A stretch of DNA of 64,000 nucleotides from Longimicrobiales bacterium (GTDB taxonomy: Bacteria; Gemmatimonadota; Gemmatimonadetes; Longimicrobiales; Gaopeijiaceae), in the NCBI GenBank assembly GCA_958296005.1, contig CATQHQ010000002.1, positions 434,001 to 498,000 on the forward strand, given 5' to 3'. Positions 1 through 10,100 of the stretch are shown in pieces (the stretch's first letter is position 1; the number at the start of each line of letters is the position of its first letter). The notes under the pieces are model-generated. The model was not told the DNA's origin. It did no database searches and worked only from the letters and a program-made list of their open reading frames with translations. Made by a program: the position numbers and the translations under genes.

Positions 1-1
1 G

Positions 2-937
2 GGCGAAGAGGAGCGTGGCGTCGTCGGATGCTGGGGTTGGGCGACCGTACCCGGGACCGACGAAGGCGTCGGTCGCGATCACGGCCTCCGCCGCTTCCCG
101 GGTTCGTTCCACCAAATCGGCGTGCCACGCAGACTCCGGCCCCGATCCCGCGTCTTCGCAGAGCAGCTTGGCCGCCTTCACGGCCAGATCGGCCGCAACC
201 GACTTGATCCGATCCGCAGGGTCGTCGGCGCTTACGGCCACCAGCTGGGGACGCCACCCCAGAAGCGCGCAGCCCAGGACCAGTCCAGCCATTGTGCCGC
301 CCGAGGAAGAAGAGACGAAGACCCACGCTGCCGCTCCGTTCAGCTGGTGGTGGAGCTCCACCAGGGCGTGGACGTAGCCCAATGCGCCCCGGGGCGTCGA
401 AGCGCCGAGGGGCACGACCAGAGCCCGCCCGCCCGCCGTCGCGATCCGGCGAGCCTCCGCTTCCATGGCCGCCTCTCGCTGCGAGCGTCCCTCCACGGTG
501 ACGATCCTGGCGCCGAAGAGCCGATGCAGCGCGGCATTGCCTCGCCCGGCGTTCTCCGGCACGCCGTCGACCACCAGCGTGCACTCGAGTCCGAGGCGCG
601 CCGCTGCCGCCGCCGCGACCCGGCAGTGGTTGGAGTGGGGCCCGCCCGGCGTCACCAGATCGGTCGCGCCCTCCAGACGCTTCGGCGCCAGCTCGTACTC
701 GAGCTTGCGAACCTTGTTGCCGCCCAGCCCAAAGCCGGTCCAGGCGTCGGCCTTGACGTGCACGGTCGCCGCGGTTTGCAGCTGCGCGGCCAGGCCCGGC
801 ACCGCGACCAACGGCGTCGGCGTTGCGGCGAGCCGCGTGCGCCCGACTCGAGCCAGCTGCTTCAGGGCGGCCCGTGCCGCCGTTGCATCGCCCATGGGAG
901 CAGAGTCGGAGCGCGCCTCTCCAGGTCTCATGGACAT
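2..937 (-). CDS. PLP-dependent D-cysteine desulfhydrase / ACC deaminase family enzyme (3' end beyond window)
   Basis: This gene is missing from the ORF track because it runs off the window edge. Reading the minus strand from ATG 937 gives about 312 codons without a stop. The motif FGLGGNKVRKLEYE matches the PLP-lysine motif of the D-cysteine desulfhydrase/1-aminocyclopropane-1-carboxylate deaminase family (fold-type II PLP enzymes). GGPHSNHCR, the phosphate-loop-like SSSSGGTMAG and VGPGYGRPTP near the visible end also fit. Family members deaminate D-cysteine to pyruvate, sulfide and ammonia, or cleave ACC; the exact substrate cannot be read from sequence. Start candidates are ATG 937, 931 and 895, none with a clear Shine-Dalgarno, and the homologous core begins near ARVGRTRLAATPTPL. 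The gene is divergent from the TonB receptor, with about 156 bases between them in which I recognise no site. Confidence 0.85.
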   Translation of the reverse strand, partial: MSMRPGEARSDSAPMGDATAARAALKQLARVGRTRLAATPTPLVAVPGLAAQLQTAATVHVKADAWTGFGLGGNKVRKLEYELAPKRLEGATDLVTPGGPHSNHCRVAAAAAARLGLECTLVVDGVPENAGRGNAALHRLFGARIVTVEGRSQREAAMEAEARRIATAGGRALVVPLGASTPRGALGYVHALVELHHQLNGAAAWVFVSSSSGGTMAGLVLGCALLGWRPQLVAVSADDPADRIKSVAADLAVKAAKLLCEDAGSGPESAWHADLVERTREAAEAVIATDAFVGPGYGRPTPASDDATLLFA

Positions 938-1093
938 CGTTGGGTTCTAGGGCACATTCTCGGGTTCTCGGGGTATGCGGGTAACTTACGGTCCCAGCCC
1001 CGTTCCAGCCCGCCCCCGCTCATCGGAGACTCGCCGACTCTCTTGTCCGCCCCCGACCCGCCTGTCTCCGACCGACGCCCCGTTCCCGTCCTA

Positions 1094-3502
1094 ATGCGCC
1101 CCGTCGCTCTCGGCTTCCCCGGCTTCGTGGCGCTCCACGCCCGTGCTGCGGTGCTCGCCGTCGTGACGGCCGTGGGATGGGCGGCCTTCTCGTCCCCCGA
1201 GGCGTTGGCCCAGGACGCCGAAGTCGCCGGCCGGGTCTGGTCCCAAGACGGCACGCCGGTGGAAGGCGCCACCGTTCGACTGGCTCCGGCCGCCGCGACG
1301 ACCGCCGAGGCCGGCGCCGCGACCTCGTCCCTCCTCCGCATCGCGGCCACCGACCGCCTGGGGTACTTCGCCTTCGCGGAGTTGGCGCAAGGCCAGTACG
1401 TGCTGTCGATCGCGCGGATCGGGTTCGCACCCTACGAGGCGCCGGTTCGCGTGGGCGGCGATCGCGTCGAGGTGGAGGCGGTCTTGACGCCTCAGCCCGT
1501 CGAGCTGGAGGGCGTCTTGGTGGAGGCCGAACGCAGCCGGGCTCGAGCGCGCTTCGAAGAGACCGCAGGCGCGACCGTTCAGGAGATGGACCGGGGGGCG
1601 GTCAAGGCGATCCCGGGCGTGGCCGAGGCGGACCCGGTTCGAGCCGTGGAGGTGTTGCCGGGCGTCACCACCGTCTCGGACTTCTCGGCGGCGTTCAACG
1701 TCCGAGGCGGCTCCGCCGACCAGAACCTGATCCTCTTGGACGACGTTCCGATCTTCAACCCCTTCCACCTGGGCGGCTTCTTCTCGGTCTTCAACGCGGA
1801 CATGGTGGCGCGAGCGGAGCTGCAGTCGGGCGGGTTCCCGGCGGAGTACGGGGGCCGGGTGTCGTCGGTGCTTTCCGTCGAGTCCGACCCGGGAGACGGT
1901 CGCTTCGGCGTCGACGCCGGCGTGAGCTTGCTGGCGGCCCGGACCGCGGTCAACGGCTCGTTGCCCAACTCCGTCGCCAATGGACTGGGACTGGCCAACG
2001 CCCGCTGGCGGGTGTCGGGGCGTCGGTCGTACTTCGACGTGCTCTTTCGGCCTTGGACGACCGTCCCCTACCACCTCTCCGACTTGCAGGCCGTCTTCGA
2101 AGGGTGGACCCGGGGCGGCAATCGGCTCCGGATCACCGCCTATGCGGGGGAAGACGTGCTCGACCTCTCGCAGCTGAGCGACGAGGACGCGCCGCTGAAG
2201 TTCGACTGGGGGTGGGGCAACTTGGCGGCGGGAGCGTCGTGGACAACTCCGATGCGGGGCGGCGGCGCGCTGGACGTGAAGGCGTCGTTCTCGCGCTTCG
2301 ACGCCGATCTGGGCTTCGACGACTTCGAGGCCACCTTCGCCACGCTGGTCGAGCAGGCGACGATGCGGGTCGACCTGGAGCGCCGGCCGACCCCTCGCAT
2401 CCGCTGGAAGTCCGGGCTGGCCGCCAACCGCATCGCCTACGACAACGAGATCCGCGCGGGCGGCACCGACTTCGTGGACGGCCAGGGCCACGGCTGGGAG
2501 ACCGCGGGCTACACGCAGATTCTCTGGGACCCCAGCTCCCGGTGGCTGGTGGAGGCCGGCGTTCGGACGGACCACTGGCGACCCGACACCGGGGGCAGCG
2601 AAACCACGGTGTCGCCGCGCGTTGCCTTCAAGCGCTTCGTGCGGGGCGGCCGCTCGGCGTTCCGGCTGGCCGGCGGGCGCTACTCGCAGTTCATCCACTC
2701 CCGGCGGAACGAGGAGCTGCCGATCGGGCTGGACGTGTGGGTCGTCGCAGGGGATCGGGCGCCGCGGGTGGTGTCGGACCAAGTGCAGGTGGCGGTGGAG
2801 AGCTTCTTCGGGGAAGACGACGGGTGGTTCGGGTCGCTGGAGGGCTACTACCGCAGCTTTGACGGCGTGATCACCGAGAACACGGCCGACGACCCCAACG
2901 ATCTCCTGGACGACCTGCTGGCTGGAACCGGCCGCGCCTGGGGCGTGGACCTCTTCGTCAAGAGGGACCTGGGCGCCGCCACGGGCTGGGTGTCGGCGTC
3001 GTTCCTCAAGACCGACCGCACCTTCCCCGACCCGCGTTCGGGGCTCGACCCCCAGCCTCTGGTCACCTATCCGCCGCTCTTCGACCGCCGCTTCGACCTG
3101 GACATCGTGCTCCGCCGACCCTTGGGCTGGTGGGGCCTGGAGGGCAACCTGCGCTTCAACTTCGGCACCGGACTGCCGTACACGCTTCCTCTGGGAACCT
3201 TCGAGTACTACAACCACCGGCCGATCTTCGGTGGCGTGGAGATCAACTACGACACCGCAGTGCTGCTGGGCGCCCGCAACGGCGCGCGGTACCCGGCCCG
3301 CCACCGGCTGGACATCGGGCTGCGCAAGAGCGTCGTCCGCGGCTGGGGCCGGCTGACCCCCTACCTCAACGTGATCAACGTGTACAACCAGAAGAACGCG
3401 CTCTTCTACTTCTTCGAATACGAGCGCGATCCGCCCGTGCGCACTGGCATCTCCATGATCCCTATCCTTCCGACTCTGGGCATCGAGGCGTCGTTCCGAT
3501 GA
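1094..3502 (+). CDS. TonB-dependent outer-membrane receptor with N-terminal carboxypeptidase-regulatory-like domain
   Basis: The protein is about 802 residues. The ORF track extends it upstream to 122, but ATG 1094 begins a proper signal peptide (a hydrophobic ALHARAAVLAVVTAVGWAAF stretch ending in ALAQ). Residues about 40-140 form a carboxypeptidase-regulatory-like beta domain (EVAGRVWSQDGTPVEGATV). A plug domain follows with typical motifs VLPGVTTVSDF, FNVRGGSADQNLILLDDVPI and GGFPAEYGGRVSS. A long beta-barrel region runs to the C-terminus and ends in phenylalanine-arginine. Such receptors import bulky ligands across the outer membrane using TonB energy; the ligand is unknown. The stop overlaps the start of the next gene (ATGA), so the two are probably translated together. 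Confidence 0.9.
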   Translation: MRPVALGFPGFVALHARAAVLAVVTAVGWAAFSSPEALAQDAEVAGRVWSQDGTPVEGATVRLAPAAATTAEAGAATSSLLRIAATDRLGYFAFAELAQGQYVLSIARIGFAPYEAPVRVGGDRVEVEAVLTPQPVELEGVLVEAERSRARARFEETAGATVQEMDRGAVKAIPGVAEADPVRAVEVLPGVTTVSDFSAAFNVRGGSADQNLILLDDVPIFNPFHLGGFFSVFNADMVARAELQSGGFPAEYGGRVSSVLSVESDPGDGRFGVDAGVSLLAARTAVNGSLPNSVANGLGLANARWRVSGRRSYFDVLFRPWTTVPYHLSDLQAVFEGWTRGGNRLRITAYAGEDVLDLSQLSDEDAPLKFDWGWGNLAAGASWTTPMRGGGALDVKASFSRFDADLGFDDFEATFATLVEQATMRVDLERRPTPRIRWKSGLAANRIAYDNEIRAGGTDFVDGQGHGWETAGYTQILWDPSSRWLVEAGVRTDHWRPDTGGSETTVSPRVAFKRFVRGGRSAFRLAGGRYSQFIHSRRNEELPIGLDVWVVAGDRAPRVVSDQVQVAVESFFGEDDGWFGSLEGYYRSFDGVITENTADDPNDLLDDLLAGTGRAWGVDLFVKRDLGAATGWVSASFLKTDRTFPDPRSGLDPQPLVTYPPLFDRRFDLDIVLRRPLGWWGLEGNLRFNFGTGLPYTLPLGTFEYYNHRPIFGGVEINYDTAVLLGARNGARYPARHRLDIGLRKSVVRGWGRLTPYLNVINVYNQKNALFYFFEYERDPPVRTGISMIPILPTLGIEASFR

Positions 3503-4470
3503 GGGGGCGTCGGTGCGTCCCAGTCGGATTGGCGCTTCTGGCCGCCGCCGGTTGCGAGCTGACCGAGATGGAGCTGGTCCAGCCCGCCGACGCGGTCATC
3601 GCCGAGTCCCAGGTCGTGCTGACGCTGGGGCCGACCAAGTCGGGCGACCCGCCTGTGGCGCGGATGGCCGTTCCCACGCTCCTGCACAAGCTCTACGGCG
3701 CGCGTCCGGGCGGGTTGAGCGGCGCGTCGGTGCGGATTACGGGCGCGTCCGGCAACGCGGTCGATCTCGTAGAGGTGGAGAGGACAGCGTGCATCGCACT
3801 GCGTCGCGACGACGAGTACGTCCCGGAGGCGTCGTGCTACGTGGCGCCTGACGGGGCCACGCCCTTTGCCCCTGGAGAGGTGTTGGAGCTGGAGGTCCGG
3901 GTACCCGGCGGACAACTCCTGACCGGCAGCAGCCGAGTTCCCGGCGCCTTCGCCTTCATCGACGCGAACCCCGCCGACGGACCTTGCCGACTGGCGCCCG
4001 ACGCGAACTACACGCTCCGCTGGACCCCCGCCGACGGCGTTTGGACGTACTTGGCCGAAGCCGAGTTCTCAGGGTTGCGAGCCCCGCTTTCGGCACGCGG
4101 GATCGAAGCCCCGGATACACTTGATCTGGTGGGACTCTCCATCGGCCGCGAGGACAGCGAGATCGTCTTCCCCCGAGACCTCGGCCTCTTCGACCTGTTC
4201 AACGACGACGAGGACGCGGACGTGATCCGAGCTCTGCAGGATGGCCTGCCCGGCGACGCGCGGGCGTCGGTGGCGGTCTCGGCTGTGGATCGCAACTGGT
4301 CGAACTGGGCACGGGGCGGCGACTTCCACCCATCGGGGCAGGTGCGCATCTCCTCCGTCTTCGGCGATGGGGGCGGCGTGTTCGGGACCGCAGTCATGCG
4401 ACGGTTGGAGGTCGTGGCCGGTGGGGAAGGGGAGGACCGGCCGCCGCCGTGCGGTCTGCCCGAGGCGTAA
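3499..4470 (+). CDS. Putative lipoprotein coupled to the TonB receptor
   Basis: The predicted protein has 323 residues and starts at the ATG that overlaps the receptor stop codon by four bases. The N-terminus carries a short signal peptide with a lipobox (LLAAAGC), so the mature protein should be lipid-anchored. The body is beta-rich, with an early VVLTLGPTKSGDP segment and no catalytic motif that I recognise. TonB receptors of Bacteroidota and Gemmatimonadota are often paired with such lipoproteins of the DUF4249-like or surface-lid type. Coupling to the receptor suggests a role in ligand capture, but that is inference from context. The ORF track start at 3130 lies inside the receptor gene and is a shadow. 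Confidence 0.75.
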   Translation: MRGRRCVPVGLALLAAAGCELTEMELVQPADAVIAESQVVLTLGPTKSGDPPVARMAVPTLLHKLYGARPGGLSGASVRITGASGNAVDLVEVERTACIALRRDDEYVPEASCYVAPDGATPFAPGEVLELEVRVPGGQLLTGSSRVPGAFAFIDANPADGPCRLAPDANYTLRWTPADGVWTYLAEAEFSGLRAPLSARGIEAPDTLDLVGLSIGREDSEIVFPRDLGLFDLFNDDEDADVIRALQDGLPGDARASVAVSAVDRNWSNWARGGDFHPSGQVRISSVFGDGGGVFGTAVMRRLEVVAGGEGEDRPPPCGLPEA

Positions 4471-4529
4471 GTTTGGCTCGCCTGCGGACGAGCGCTACGT
4501 CGCTGGACGCTCTGCCTGCCCGCCCGATC

Positions 4530-4645
4530 GTTTGCCGGGGACGACTTACCCCAGCCGGAAGAAGAACCCGGGGGACTTCGTTGGCGAAGTAGGCAAAGTC
4601 CTCGCCGCCCATCGTCGGCGACGCGCCCCAATTCGACGGCGTCCG
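4530..4645 (-). pseudogene. Remnant of an M20-family peptidase/amidohydrolase C-terminus
   Basis: The minus strand encodes GASPTMGGEDFAYFANEVP, the metal-site motif (MGGEDF) of M20 amidohydrolases such as hippurate hydrolases. One base of shift later the expected continuation GFFFRLG appears, followed by TAA, so the fragment is frameshifted as well as truncated. It covers only about 110 bases. Upstream sequence stops abruptly at the leader shared by Rpn copies A and B (near 4648), which suggests that arrival of that element, or a deletion linked to it, destroyed the gene. The rest of 4471-4529 shows nothing recognisable. Confidence 0.6.
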
Positions 4646-4647
4646 AT

Positions 4648-4792
4648 CCAGCCATGGAAGCGCCCATCTCGAGTCGCGACGCTTTGGGGAGCTCATGTTC
4701 GGCGAGCCGCCGCGCTGGTCCGTGACCCTCCGAGGACCAGTGCCGGCCGGGGTCGTCGGAACCCTGACCACGCCCTTCGAGGAGAGGTGTCC
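4648..4792 (+). repeat. Leader shared with Rpn copy B (5' part of a mobile unit)
   Basis: The stretch starting at ATCCAGCCATGGAAGCGCCC recurs, diverged, on the minus strand just upstream of the Rpn gene at 53683-54624, where it reads ATCCAGCCATGGAGACGCCC. Similarity continues through TCGCGACGCT and TTCGGCGAG. Outside the shared stretch the two loci are unrelated. This marks a probable left boundary of the repeated unit. The final bases hold a good ribosome binding site (GGAGAGG) before ATG 4793. Confidence 0.6.
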
Positions 4793-5909
4793 ATGGCGGC
4801 GGCCGCCGACCCCCGAGATCGGAGCCCCCTAGGTAAGCTCCCCGAGCTGGAGGCGTCCCAGGACAAGCCTTCCGACGAAGCGCCTCCTCTGGACGAGGTT
4901 CGCCGCAAGGCGATCCACCAGCCGATCGACAAGAGCGCCAAGGGCTTCTACGGCGACAAGGGCATGGTGGACGAGTTCCTCCGCAAGCACGTCTTCGGGA
5001 GGATCGTCGCGGACGTGGAGCTCGCCAAGCTCCGGAAGGGGCCGACCGAGTACGTCGACAGCAAGTCCAGGACCGTCCGCCACGCGGACATGGTGTGGAA
5101 GGCGCCGTTCCGGGACTCGTGGCTCTACGTGGTCTTCCTCTTCGAGGCCCAGTCCACGGTGGACTGGCGGCATGCCGATGCGCATCCTGCTGGAGACGGC
5201 CCTGGTCTACGAGGAGCTCGCCAAGGAGCCGGAGGTGCGCAAGCGGCGGAAGCTGCCGCCGGTGCTGCCGATCGTCGTGTACCTCGGGGCCAAGCCATGG
5301 GACGCGCCGACCCGCCTCGAGGAGATGCTGGCGGAGGAGGCGAAGGCGTTTCTGCCGTTCGCCCTCGGGCACGAGTTCCTCCTGGTGTCGGAGGCGGAGG
5401 AGGCGAAGGCGCTGACGCGGGCGGACACGCCCCGGACGGCGGGTTTGAGGTTGCGTTATGCACGGGACCGGGCCGAATTTGACGAGGCGCTGGCGATCTT
5501 GCGGGAGCTGCTGCCGGAGGACAGCCCGGCGAGGCGAGCGCTGGTGGAGTGGGTGCGGAGTTCGATGATCGAAGACGGGGCTAAGGAGGAAGAGATGGCG
5601 GAGTTGCGTGAGCTGGAGGACCTAGCGAGCCCAGTCGTGGAGACGTGGTGGGCGGCGGAACGCCGAGAAGCTCGTCGGAAGGGACTCGAGGAGGGTCGGC
5701 AGGAAGGCGAGGCACGTGCGCGGCTTGAGCGGCGGGCCACGCTGGTGCGCCAAGCACGGCGGAAGTTCGGTTCGGAGACGGCGGAGGGGCTTGCCGCGTT
5801 GCTGGAGGGTGCAGCGGACCTGGAGGGAGTTGCCGAGGTCGCCGACCTGATCATCGACTGCGGGAGCGGCCGCGACTTTCTGGCCCAGGCGGCAGGGGCC
5901 CTGGCCTAG
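4793..5909 (+). pseudogene. Rpn-family (PD-(D/E)XK) recombination-promoting nuclease/putative transposase, frameshifted (copy A)
   Basis: Two frames together make one protein. The first (MAAAADPRDRSPLGKL... to QSTVDWR) runs from ATG 4793, which has the Shine-Dalgarno GGAGAGG. The second (MPMRILLETALVYEEL...) starts at 5172 and ends at TAG 5909. The break lies at 5168-5170, where copy A reads TGGCGGCATGCC and copy B reads TGGCGCATGCC, so one extra G has been inserted. RHADMVWK and LFEAQSTVDW carry the acidic and E-x-Q residues of the PD-(D/E)XK fold seen in Rpn/YhgA-like proteins. The C-terminus has the usual basic, acidic-lysine-rich helical tail (EEGRQEGEARARLERR). Rpn proteins promote RecA-independent recombination. 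Because the active site lies before the frameshift, a separately translated second half would lack it. Confidence 0.8.
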
Positions 5910-6100
5910 AGTAGAGTAGAGCAGGGAAGCCCGCCTTGGGACCGGCCCGGTCGCCGACCCGCCGATCGAGCTGTCGGAGATGCCCAGACGTTTCTCGTGC
6001 CCGCAGGCGTGCGATCCGCCTTATCTGAACTCGATTCGGCCGAGGAGTCCTAGGCGGCGCTCTCTGGGCTGGAGGCTGGTGTTCGCCTGCTCGCCGAAGA
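5485..6100. repeat. Direct repeat copy 1: Rpn 3' end plus 3' end of giant adhesin gene
   Basis: This block, from the Rpn codons for RELLPEDSPARR through the adhesin stop to about 25 codons into the adhesin C-terminus, recurs in the same orientation at 43109-43660. The shared sequence includes GCCTAGAGTAGAGTAGAGCA just after the Rpn stop and the adhesin C-terminal codons. Copy 1 carries about 65 extra bases between these two parts compared with copy 2. Confidence 0.75.
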
Positions 6101-7190
6101 GGTCGATCATCAGACGCAGGCCCCGGGCGCCCTGGGCTTGGTCTTCGCCGGGCTGGCCGCCGAGCACCGACCACTGCGTGCCCACGTTGAGGCGGTAGCC
6201 GTCCGCCCCTTCACGGCTCCAGCGCCCGAACGGCCTGATCTGGCCGCCGCCGGGCAGGACCGCGCCCCAGCCCAGCTCCATCGCTAGCCGGTCCGGGGTC
6301 AAGCCCGGGGCGTCGATGTCCTGTGCCATGGCCTGTGGGCCGCCCATGGCCTGCGGACCGAGCCGGCCGCGCGTCTGCCAGAGGGCACCGGCGCCGCCGC
6401 TGCCGGCACCCCACGACGGCTCCAGCGAGAACGAGAGGCCGCCCTGGTCCCGACCGGGCTGGAGCCGCAACGCGACGCTCGCGTTCCACTCCTTGAAGTC
6501 CTCGGCCTGGTGGACCAGCAGCGTCCGGCCCCGGGCGTCCACGCTGAACCCGCTGGCGCGGTGGGTGAACCCGAGCTCGGCGCCCGCCTCGGCTCCGAGC
6601 CCCGTCTCGGCGTCGCCGCGGTCCAGCCGACCGCCCAGCTCGAGGCGCGTGCGGAGCGATGCGCCGCCCACTGCCCACTGGCCGCTCAGCTCCGGCGCCA
6701 GCCGCACCCGCTGCGCGTTGGCCGTCACTCCCGCCAGATCCGTCGCGTCGGCGGACTGGATCCGCACCGAGAACGCGTCGGCCTTCAGCGCCAGCGCGCC
6801 GACCAGCTCCTGGCGCGCGCCCAGCGCGCCCATGCGCATCTCCAGGTCGGTGCTGAACCGCCCACCGGCCAGCTCCTCGAAGTCGGCGTTGCCGCGGCCC
6901 GCTCCGGCCGTGCCCCACAGCCCCAGGCCCTCGCGGGGCGACCAGTGGAGGTAGGGGTAGAGGCTGGTCAGGCGGGCGTCCACCGATCCAGCGCCGTTGA
7001 TCCCGCTCTCGAAGTCGGACTCCATGCCGCTGCGCGACCCGGCCAGCCCCAGCAGCAGGCCCGAGCCGAACCGGTAGTCCAGCCCGGCGTACGCCGAGCG
7101 CGTCCGGCCCTCAAGCGAGAACCCGTCGTCGGGGACGCCCTCGAACTCGCCCGCGCTGGCCTGCCCCCACAGCGTCCAGCCGGCGCGGGA
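6021..7190 (-). other. Autotransporter beta-barrel domain of the giant adhesin
   Basis: From AGWTLWGQASAGEFEG onward the sequence alternates polar and hydrophobic residues as in type V beta-barrels (AYAGLDYRFGSGLLLGLAGS, LYPYLHWSPREGLGLWGTAG). It ends LGLLGRIEFR, so the last residue is arginine after phenylalanine rather than a bare aromatic. A short remnant of a paralogous barrel lies at 43590-43660. Confidence 0.75.
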
Positions 7191-10100
7191 CGCGGCCTGC
7201 GGCGGGGAGGCGTCGAGGCTGTCCGCGTCGCCGCCGGTCGAGGCCGGGCCGCCGCCGAACGACAGCTGGAACGAGCTCTGGGAGAGCAGGTTGCGACGGG
7301 ACAGCGGGTCGAACTCCAGGCCGCCGGGCTCAACCTTGGCCGCGCTTTCCTGCTGGCCTTGGTACGTACCGCCGCCGCCGAACCCGAACCCGCCCTTGCC
7401 CTGCTCCCCGCCGCCGCCGAACAGCAGCGTCGCCGCGTCGATCGTCGCGCCCGGACCGCCGGCAGGCCCGACGAGGGCGGCGGTGGGGATCGAGAGCCGC
7501 GCGCCCAGCAGGCCGCTCGCGCCGCGCGCCAGCGTCGCCAGGCCGCACTTCTCGCCGCCGCCGCCGAACTCCCCACCGCCGAACGCGCCGCAGCCCACCG
7601 AGCGCCCGCCCAGCCGGACGTGCGAGCGCCCCAGCGCGCTCGACGACTCGACGCCCAGCCGCCCGCCGATCGCGTCGACCGTCTCCGCGCCCAGCGACCG
7701 CCCGAACGCCGTCAGCGCCAGCTTCAGCGCCCGTTCCCGCTCCGACGTCGACGCCTCCACCGTCACCTGCACCTGCTGCATCGCCTCCAGTCCGCCCGGG
7801 TCCGTCGCCCGCACCGTCACCGTCGCCACTCCGATCGCCTGCGGCGCGATCGACAGCCTGCCCGCCTCCGTCACCGCCGCCAGCGCCACCCCCGGCGCCG
7901 ACGACTCCGCCGCGTAGCTCAATGCGTCGCCGTCCGGGTCCCGGAAGTACGGCCCCAGCTCCTCTTCCGCCGCCGCGCCGTACGCCTCCAGCACCTTCGG
8001 CGCGATCCCGCCCACCGCCTCAGGACCCTCGTTCACGTCCAGGACCGTCACTACCACGCCCGCCTCGTCGGCCAGTCCGCCCGCGTCCACCACCCGCACC
8101 ACCAGCGCGTACCGCGGCGGCCCGTCCTCGTAGTTCTCGCCGCCACCCACGTACCGCACCTCGCCGCTCGTCCCGTCCACCTCGAACCGCGCCGCGTCGC
8201 CGCTTGCCAGGCCGTACGTCAGCACGTCGCCCGCGTCCACGTCCGTCGCCTCCACGCGCCCCAGGTCCCGCGGTCCGCGCGCGTTCTCCGCCAGCTCGAA
8301 AGCGTACGCCGAGTCGGCGAACGCCGGCGCCTCGTTCACGTCCAACAGCGCCACCGTCACCGGCGCCCGGTCCGTCAGCCCGTCCCGGTCCGCGACCACC
8401 ACCTCGAACTCCCAGCCCGCCGGGCCCGTCTCCGCATCCTCGCCGCCGCCCACGTACCGCACCTCGCCCGTCGCCCCGTCCACCTCGAACCTCTCCGCGT
8501 CCTCGCCCGCCAGGCTGTACGTCAGCGTGTCCGCCCGGTCCGGGTCCGTCGCGCCCACCACGCCCAGGTCGATCGGGCCGGGCGCGTTTTCCTCGATCTC
8601 GTACTCGTAGCTCGGCTCCAGGAACCGCGGACCCTCGTTCCGGTCCAGCAACGACACCGTCGCCCTTGCCTCCACCTCGATCCCGCCGCCGTCCGTCGCC
8701 CTCACCACCAGCTCCCAGCTCGCCGGACCCGTCTCCGCGTCCTCGCCGCCGCCCACGTACCGCACCTCGCCGCTCGCCCCGTCCACCTCGAACCGCGCCG
8801 CGTCGCCCTCTGCCAAGCTGTACGTCAGCCGGTCTCCCGCGTCCGGGTCCGTCGCTCTCACCTTCCCCAGCACCACCGGCCCGACTTCGTTCTCCGCCAG
8901 CTCGAACGCGTACGCGGCGTCGGCGAACGCCGGCGCCTCGTTCACGTTCGTCAACGCCACCGCCACCGTTGCCCAGACGCTCAGCCCCGCCAGGTCCGTC
9001 GCTCTCACCTCCAGCTCCCACGACCTCGGCCCGCCACCCTCGTAGTCCTCGCCTCCGCCCACGTACCGCACCTCGCCCGTCGCCGCGTCCACCTCGAACC
9101 GCTCGCCGTCGCCCGTCTCCATCCGGTACGTCAGCGTGTCGCCCTCGTCCAGGTCCACCGCCTCCGCCACCCCCAGCACCACCGGACCCGCCGCGTTCTC
9201 CGCCAGCTCGAACGCGAACTCCTCGGCCACGAACACGGGCGCGTCGTTCACGTTCAGCACCTTCACGCTCGCCAGCGCCGTCCCGACCCGACCGTCGCTC
9301 GCCTCCGCCCGCACCTCCATCAGGTACTCCGAACGCCGCTCCGCGTCCTCGCCCGTCCCCACGTACGTCAACTCGCCGCTCGAAGCGTCCAGCTCGAACA
9401 GCCCCTCGCTCCCATCGCCCAGCACGTACGTCAACCCGTCGCCGTACGGGTCCGTCGCCCTCACCGTCCCCACCACCAACGGCCCCGCAACGTCCTCCGT
9501 CAGCTCGAACTCGTACTTCGACACGCCGAAGTACGGGTCCGTCCCGCCCCCGCCGTTCACTTCCTGCCCGTCGAGGTCCGACATCGCGTGGTTGCCCAAT
9601 CCCAGTTCCGCCCCCGCCGAGCCTCCCGCGATCACGATCTGCCCACCGTTCAGATCCAACGCGTCCTCCGGCACGCTGAACCCGTCGGGGTCCACGTCCC
9701 GCGCCTGCACCGTGTAGCGGAACACCAGCACCGCCGTCCCGCTCCCCGAGGCGTACGCCGCCCGCCGCCGCTCCTGGCCGATCGCCAACGCCAGCTGCGG
9801 CTCGCCCGTCACCGCCACCAAACGGTCGAACTCCACGTGCACCACGATCACGCTCCCCGGCCCGTACGCGCCGCTCGCGCCCGGCGTGCTTTCCACCGAC
9901 ACCCCCGACACCGCCGGCGCCGTCTCCACCCCGCCGTCCACCTTGTGGAGCGGGTCGTTCGAGATCGCGTGGGCGCCCAAGGCCAGCGTCGCCGGCCGCA
10001 CGCCGTCCAGGGCGTTGATGATCGTTCCGCCGTTCAGTCCCAGCGCACCGAGGTCCACGCTGATCCCATCCGTGTCCTCGTCCGCAGACTGCACGCCGTA

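Noticed and set aside
1091-3304. Minus-strand ORF of 737 residues opposite the TonB receptor
   Set aside because: No domain signatures; the opposite strand encodes a clear receptor.
4471-4529. Rho-independent terminator after the lipoprotein gene
   Set aside because: A short GCTCG...CGAGC stem is present but there is no run of T, so I do not call a terminator.
5168-5172. Programmed frameshift in Rpn copy A
   Set aside because: No slippery heptamer or pseudoknot is evident, and copy B shows the one-base-shorter, in-frame sequence, so a plain mutation is simpler.
4008-5372. Minus-strand ORF of 454 residues over the lipoprotein and Rpn copy A
   Set aside because: Only a short M20 fragment in this area is convincing; the rest is antisense to known genes.
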